Part shown: one piece after another, positions 58,253 to 64,000 of the stretch
Layout: every line of letters begins with the position of its first letter
How positions within the stretch are numbered: position 1 is the stretch's first letter
Assembly (NCBI GenBank): GCA_951394405.1
Contig: OX596334.1
Span: 3,534,001 to 3,598,000, forward strand
Reading direction: 5' to 3'
Length of the DNA stretch: 64,000 bases
Source of the DNA: Coprinellus micaceus
Lineage: Eukaryota; Basidiomycota; Agaricomycetes; Agaricales; Psathyrellaceae
The notes under the pieces: model-generated
Database searches by the model: none
Seen by the model: the letters and a program-made list of their open reading frames with translations, nothing else
Told to the model about the DNA's origin: nothing
Made by a program: the position numbers and the translations under genes

Positions 58253-60160
58253 TCACTCCCAGTATCGTGGCATCTTGGCTGGATCTCCATCTCCTGCCAC
58301 TTCCACAAACTCTGATGGCCGCTCCCTCTTCACTCCTCTCCTCCTGTTGCCGACAGGCAACCGCTGGTACGCAGAGTCCGGCCCTGGCTGTTGGCTGATA
58401 TACTGACTGGTCCAACTTTGATTCTGCCCCCCATACCCTCCTCCATACCCCGCTCCCCCAGCGCCCGCGGCCATAGCCTGTTGTTGCGCCGCTGCAGCCT
58501 GCTGGGCCACTTGTTGCAACTGCTGTTGTTGTTGCTGCTGCAGAGCCGTCATTGTCATAACCATAAGCTGCAACTCGCCCAAGCGAACTTGGAACTCCTC
58601 GTGCTGCATCTCCGTCTGGTGCCGCACATCCGCCGGAAGGTTGGGGTTCTGCAGCATCTTCTTGAGCTGGCTGATAGAGGCTTGTAGTTGAGGGATGGTG
58701 TCGATGGCAGTTTGGATGTCTGCGGTGATGTCACCCGTCCCTGGCTGGTTGTCGCTGTAGATGTCCTGCTCGTCTTCGCCGTCTCCGTTGTGTCCTGACC
58801 CAGAGGCTTCCCCGGCTTCTTTCCGCGAATCTTCGATTGCTTTGTTAACGTATTGAGAAACTCTGGTGCGGGTGTTGTTGTCGGGGGCGAGTTTATCGAA
58901 AGAAGGGATCTTTTTGGAGCAGTTGGGACAGCTGAAGTCGCGTTCAAGGAGGTGTGTTTGAATGCACTCTTCGCAGTAGGTCGTACCACAACAAGGGGTT
59001 TTGACAGCATCTTGGAAGAGCTTATTGTCGATGGGGCAGGCAAGGGAGAGATCTGAGGGGGCTTTTTCGCGGATATCGGCGAGGGTAAAGGTTTTGGGTC
59101 TTGAGACTTTCTTTTGCCATGCCGTCCTATAATACGAACAGTCAGCGGTTGTTAGTGTGAAACAGAAGGAAGTAGATACTCACAAGTCGGGTTGGGCAAC
59201 AACGTAACCACCATCTGGTGTGATCATGACTCCCTGACCTATTTCCGTGCCAGGGTTCTCAACAGCTTTCAACATGCTTCGAGGGATACCAGTGGTTCGC
59301 TTTATTCGCGGCCGGTTGTCGAAATCGCGGTCATTGTTTGTTGGGCAGTCCTGGATCCAGTGACCTTTCTGCCCACAACGGTAACAGACATAGCTTGGAG
59401 GTAGTGGTCGATCCGACGCCGCATGCTGCTTCGGCTTGTTGAAGGGAGCTCCGGAACGAGCAATAAACGTTGCACTGTGTCACATGGAGGAGAAACGCGT
59501 CATTAGAGTAGACGATGAACGACATGAACGGGTAGGCGCACTGTGACATCTTTTCCTGTGTTTCCTCCCAGTTTGCCGTTTGTGCGCTGAAGATGGCTGC
59601 CATGGCTGCTGCTTCATCCTCCTTTACGATGGCCGATTTGACCGGCGTGGTCTGCAAACAATTTAAGCATCCGAAAGCACAGCTAAAACAAATGAACGGA
59701 CCATCAGAGGGTTCGCCTTCGTTGGCGACTGGTCGTCTTTACCGTCGAAACGCTTGGACATCGCACCCTTATGCCATGTTGATGTACCCCGGACGACTGT
59801 GTCGGACATGGGGATGCTTCCGGGTGCATTGCCTAGGTACAGAGGAATCTTGCTCTTTGCGGGTCGAAAGACAGGCAAGCGCTTGGCGATTACAGAGGAA
59901 GAACGAGGGATAATATGTGCATCTTCCTTGTATTCTGCGCCTTATTGTCAGCAAGATCTCGGCGAGGGACACGGTGAAGTAGGCTGACCTTGCTTTGAAG
60001 CTGGGTCGTATATGTGGACGTCAAAATCGTTTCCCTTTACCAGGTTGTTCGCAAGAATGATTTCACGCTTTAGGTCGAACACCGTAATGCCAGTGCCGTC
60101 GAACGTTACTCGGGAGTCGTCCTTCCTCGAAGCCCATTTGTAAAAGACCGAAGAAGCCAT
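58253..60160 (-). CDS. MPE1: Mpe1/RBBP6-type mRNA 3' end processing factor
   Basis: Exons 60160-59989, 59940-59702, 59651-59542, 59474-59184 and 59126-58253 encode about 561 residues. Mpe1 is a subunit of the nuclear cleavage and polyadenylation factor. Domain order is diagnostic: ubiquitin-like DWNN domain (1-78, SSVFYKWASRKD), CCHC zinc knuckle (about 204-217, CYRCGQKGHWIQDC), and RING/U-box-like finger (about 301-340, CPIDNKLF to CPNCSKK, with CCGTTYCEECI). The C-terminus has a Gln-rich tract (QQQQQQQLQQVAQQ) and a Gly/Tyr-rich stretch. It is head-to-head with Erg4 (237 bases between ATGs). Confidence 0.95.
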
Positions 60161-60397
60161 TGTATTGACGACTACTGACAGGTGCGTCGAGGAGGAGGTG
60201 GCCGTCGGTGATCAAGGAGTGTCCACATGGAGCCTACGATCGGCAAGGTCGGGTCGCTTAGGATGAGTCAGCCACCACTTGACAGTGAGCGCTCATAATA
60301 ACTAATCCGAATTGCGGGAAGTCGTACCATGGACGTATAAAACCCAGACGAGAGGTGGGAGCCTGGAATAAACCCGGCCCCCACCCGTTTCTCCCCC
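60161..60397. promoter_or_regulatory. Divergent promoter of Mpe1 (minus) and Erg4 (plus)
   Basis: A 237-base gap between opposing ATGs; it probably drives both genes. A TATA-like CGTATAAAAC lies at 60334-60343 on the plus strand, about 60 bases before the Erg4 ATG. Confidence 0.55.
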
Positions 60398-62139
60398 ATG
60401 GCCGTTGGCAAACCAGACGACAGCGGCCTGCGCAAGCGCAATGTTGGTGTCCCTGCCGTTCCAGAGGCATACATCACGGAACATGGTCGCGAGCAGGACA
60501 AAAAGCTCGAGGAGCACCAGGAGTGAGTTCGACCGACGTGTTTGGGACCCGGGTCGCGCGACTGACGCGTTGGAATTTTCAGCTACGAGTTCGGTGGTCC
60601 CCTGGGCGTCTGCGCCATTATGATTGGCTTCCCCATCCTCATGTACTACCTTTGGATCTGCCTCTGGTTCTATGATGGCAAGCTCGTGTACCCCACTTCA
60701 AGCGAGGATATCAAACCCTTCCTCGCTAGGATGTGGGGGCACGTAGCAAAGGTCGGTTCAGTCGAGGTAGTTTTTCTTTCCCCATCTAACTTTCCTCCCT
60801 AGGATGCAAGTCCCAATGCGTACGCATGGAAGGTCTATACCGGCAACTTTTTCTTCCAGCTCTTCCTCGGTCTTGTCATGCCTGGATACCCCCAGGAAGG
60901 TCTGCCGGTCCCCTCGCTTGGATACAAGACCTTGAAATACAACTGCAACGCCCTCACCTCCCTCTACGTCACTCTCACCACCGCTTTCGTGTTGCACTAC
61001 TTCCACATCTTTCGTCTCACCGAGATCATTGACAACTTTGGCCACCTCATGAGTGTGTCCATGATCTACGGCTTTAGCGTCTCTGCCATCACCTACTTCT
61101 GGGCTGTTCTTACCAAGAACGCCATTCGCATGTCTGGCAACTTCTTTTACGACTACTTCATGGGTGCTGCCTTAAACCCTCGCATTGGCAGCGTTTGCCT
61201 CAAAATGTGGGCAGAGGTCCGCATTCCTTGGGTCCTTGTATTCTTCATGTCCGTCTCTGGTGCTTGTAAGCAGTATGAGGCCTACGGTTACGTTACTCCC
61301 GTAAGTGCAACTTTGTTTAATGTCCGTCGAGCTCGGCTCATAATCGCCTCAGAACATGGCATTCATGATTTTGGCCACTGGCCTGTATATTAACGCTTGG
61401 TAAGAATAGCCAACCCTTCAGGAGTGTTGATCTGACACCCCCTTAGCGCCAAGGGCGAAGAGTGCATTCCCCAAACTTGGGATATCTACTATGAGAAGTG
61501 GGGCTTCATGGTTATCTTCTGGAACCTTTCTGGCGTGCCCTTCGTAAGTCGCCAACTGGACCTGCCTTGAACTCGCTGACCCCGAGCATAGTCTTACATC
61601 TACTCTGTTGTATACATGGCTTCTCACGACCCCTCCGAGTACCGGTTCTCCACCCTCGGCTATATCATCCTCTACACGACTGTCCTGACTGCATACTACA
61701 TGTACGTCTTCTTCCCTTCATTGAACTCAGTGATGCTTAAACTCTCTGCAGTTGGGACACCGCCATGGCCCAAAAGAGCCACTTCAAAATGCAGACACAG
61801 GGCATCACGACCTTCCGCAAGACCTTCCCCCAATTGCCCTGGAACACCGTCCCCAACCCCACTTTCATCCAGACTGAACACGGCAACCGCCTGCTCACGT
61901 CGGGCTTCTGGGCCTACTCCCGCAAGCCCAACTACATCGCCGACTGGACCATGTCCCTCACCTGGGGCGCGTGCATCGGCACTTCCACCATCATCCCCTA
62001 TTTCTATTCCATCTTCTTCATCGTTGTCCTCCTCCACAGGTGCACGCGTGACTTTGAGAGGTGTAGCAGGAAGTACGGGAAGGATTGGGATAGGTATTGC
62101 GAGGTTGTTCCTTACAAGTATATCCCATATGTGTATTAG
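60398..62139 (+). CDS. ERG4: Delta(24(24(1)))-sterol reductase, last step of ergosterol synthesis
   Basis: Exons 60398-60522, 60583-60751, 60803-61300, 61353-61399, 61447-61543, 61592-61701 and 61752-62139 encode about 477 residues. It uses NADPH to reduce the C24(28) double bond to give ergosterol in the endoplasmic reticulum. Multi-pass (about eight or more spans). Family signatures: [66 protein letters not shown], and the C-terminal [20 protein letters not shown] ending KYIPYVY. A homologous C14 reductase (Erg24) is less likely given the EKWGFM and LNPRIG patterns. Confidence 0.93.
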
Positions 62140-62819
62140 ACGGTTACCGTAGGTGGGTGGATGCCGCGGCTGTAGTTTTCCCCCGTCGGCTGTGCATTAT
62201 ATTTCTACATAAAATATAGCGTTTGCTATGAGTCCCGGCCGAAGGCTTCTTGAAGGGTGTCAAGTGGTGCGCATCGGCCATTTTGCTGGCGCTGTCGACA
62301 GGGTGAGGCACTCAAGCCAGCGATCAAAACGATAGGTAAGCCTTTGGAGTTTGACTCAGCTTGGACCATGATTAGCAATTGCGGATCTCGTTATCCCGTC
62401 ACGAAGCGCGGGGTTGACTTCGATTAAGCGCCCGTCATCAAGGGACGCGCTAAAGGGAAGTAAGAGGGTAAACCGTTCAAAAAGCAGGCGCTATGAGGCG
62501 TTATGCTCGGATTCAATACACGGTGCGGGCGTAGCGATATACAACAAATTGTACTACGAAAAAAAGGTAGCCCGCGACAGAAATGCGTGATAGACTAGGG
62601 CGTGATTATGTGCCCTCGGGTGCTTACTCTGTACAGGCCCTAGATGGAGCAGGTTAGCTAACCCAAATTTTCTTAGCAGGTAGGACACCTGAACGCGCGC
62701 GTACATTGCGGTGAGCGGGCCCAAATCCTTCATCTGTCGCGAAACCGGGTCAGGGACCAGACCATCATACATCCAGCGTATCAATACTCACAGTATCAAC
62801 TCCCTGGAGCCACAACCAG
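62140..62819. other. Intergenic, between convergent genes
   Basis: No gene supported. A minus-strand frame at 62554-62784 is open but has no family likeness and no splice partner. Confidence 0.45.
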
Positions 62820-63254
62820 TTAAGCACGAGTAGCAGCACAACCACACTCCGGGCAATTGTTCGTGGCGGTTGTGGGGACCGTAAGGGTAACAGCCGTGTT
62901 GTATCCACACCCGTAGCAGAACGAGACCGAGCAGCTAGATGGGATAGCGCTCGTCACCGTCGCCTGGGGGAAGCAAGCACAGCGGTGGCAATCCGTCTTG
63001 GCAGTTGCAGCGAGGCCAACGTCGAAACCACTTCCGCATGGGAGGCAGCTCAGGGTGGGGCACCCGGGGCGGACGTATCCGTCACCGACGATGGCGCGTG
63101 CCTCAGGAGGAGGAGTCGGGGCCGAGAGCGGAGCAGGGTTGGATGCATCCGCAATGGATGTTGGCGGTGCGTTGAAAGACGCGGCGGTGGCAGCGGCAGT
63201 GGATGTGGCGAGGGCGAGAAGGAGGCCTCCAAGGATGGTGATTGTGGAACGCAT
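62820..63254 (-). CDS. Small secreted cysteine-rich protein
   Basis: A single exon of 144 residues from the ATG at 63254. It starts with a signal peptide (MRSTITILGGLLLALATSTA), then an Ala/Pro-rich stretch and about 80 residues with 12 cysteines, several as CxxC pairs (CPTLSCLPCGSG, CHRCACFP, CSVSFCYGCGY, CPECGC). The earlier in-frame ATG at 63326 would bury the signal peptide and is rejected. On the minus strand a TATA box (TATATAAA) sits at 63293-63300. Size and Cys content fit effector-like or surface-active secreted proteins. The spacing does not match hydrophobins. Function unknown. Confidence 0.7.
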   Translation of the reverse strand: MRSTITILGGLLLALATSTAAATAASFNAPPTSIADASNPAPLSAPTPPPEARAIVGDGYVRPGCPTLSCLPCGSGFDVGLAATAKTDCHRCACFPQATVTSAIPSSCSVSFCYGCGYNTAVTLTVPTTATNNCPECGCAATRA

Positions 63255-64000
63255 CTTTCGATTGGTATAGTACCAGCAGGAGAGGCCAGCCTTTATATAT
63301 TCTTCGGCCTGAGCATCGATCTTCAAATCCGAATCTAGATAGCACTACCCCCGGGGTCATGGGGATCCTAAGAAGAGGGTACCATACGAAAGGCTGAGTG
63401 TAACCAAGCTTCGACGTATGCTGGGGGATGGGGGGTCACTTGCCCACTCTATGTTGTCGTAGTCGCATACCTTCTGGTCTAAGTCGCCTACTAAAGGTAT
63501 TAAGGCAACACATGAACGTCGTATAGGATATTTGCGAGGTGGAGTGTGTTCACCCTCGCTTTCGAGGTCTGAAATTCTGTATTTGGTGCTGGGAGGTCCA
63601 CGGGGGAGGCCCGGTAGAATATTACTTCCAAGTCGAAGAAGGTGATGGAAGGCGACCAGGCCATACGCACGACCTACTAAAATACAATGTCAATCAGTGG
63701 TTCCGTGTCGCTGGAGATATCGGCTGGAACTTTGGGGCCCACAAGATCCCGGCCGCATTTTTTCAGGTAGGGATCGAGAACTCATTTCACAAGACCGTGT
63801 AGCCAGCATTGACGCCAAGCAGGGTATGCGGCACCGAAACTGCCCTGAGCAAATTACTCGGACCCGGAGAGTGTAGAATCTCGGATAATCCAGCTTCTCT
63901 GCTTGCAGAACTTGAAGGAAATCGGGCTTCCCCACCGGGCTGTGTAAATCGAGCATGCCCACAGGTCGCTGTGGTATCTCCTTGAATGGGAAATGGACAC
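63255..64000. other. Window end, no confident gene
   Basis: The part to about 63500 is the promoter of the secreted protein. Open frames on both strands at 63539-63962 (plus: YYFQVEEGDGRR then NQWFRVAGDIGWNFGAHK) look partly coding, but no family or splice structure is recognised. They may belong to a gene running off the window. Confidence 0.35.

Noticed and set aside
1..64000. tRNA, rRNA, CRISPR or intact transposon
   Set aside because: No cloverleaf with TTCGA arm, no regular spacer-repeat array, and no transposase, reverse transcriptase or integrase motif was found on either strand by eye. A covariance-model scan would settle the RNA question.

Overview
The window is nuclear DNA of a filamentous basidiomycete, most likely an agaricomycete (mushroom-forming fungus). 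Nearly every gene is split by short GT-AG introns, mostly 46-90 bases, many with a CTNAC-like branch point. The protein families are typical of that group: F-box/LRR and F-box/propeller-like proteins, BTB proteins, a NACHT NTPase, Ser/Thr-rich secreted proteins and single-pass membrane proteins. No prokaryotic features, tRNA, rRNA or CRISPR array was seen. I rebuilt exon structures by hand; for every major gene the summed exons give an open frame divisible by three, but exact ends remain predictions.

Layout: (1) 1-3700, gene-poor, with a possible small gene (863-1262) and a small membrane protein (1909-2695). (2) 3715-12600: dynein light chain, an Axl2-like cadherin-fold polarity protein (minus), importin Kap123/importin-4 (minus), and a small unknown gene (plus). 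(3) 13344-18389: mitochondrial dihydroorotate dehydrogenase convergent with a family 8 polysaccharide lyase that has 10- and 22-base microexons. (4) 18400-19680: non-coding stretch with a 43-46 bp tandem repeat. (5) 19681-26170: BTB protein, a single-pass membrane protein, a secreted protein with two CBM19-like repeats, and a weak small gene. (6) 27021-41068: DNA ligase IV (27 exons), a forkhead transcription factor, and SF3B1/Hsh155. (7) 41670-46022: an F-box protein, then a NACHT NTPase whose last exons encode a RhoGEF (DH) domain. (8) 46510-55590, tightly packed: PQ-loop membrane protein, Kei1, a class II eIF4E, MsrB, Vps5/SNX1, and a coiled-coil tail-anchored protein. (9) 56366-63254: F-box protein, Mpe1, Erg4, and a secreted cysteine-rich protein.

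Most genes are single-copy housekeeping functions: nuclear import, splicing (SF3B1), 3' end formation (Mpe1), cap binding, end-joining repair (LIG4), pyrimidine synthesis, and sterol and sphingolipid synthesis (Erg4, Kei1). They do not form a metabolic cluster. Close divergent pairs (Kei1/eIF4E 102 bp apart, Mpe1/Erg4 237 bp apart) probably share promoters.

The best candidate for something undescribed is the NACHT-DH chimera at 43844-46022. It is an NLR-type signalling NTPase in which the usual C-terminal sensor repeats are replaced by a Rom2-like Rho guanine-nucleotide exchange domain.
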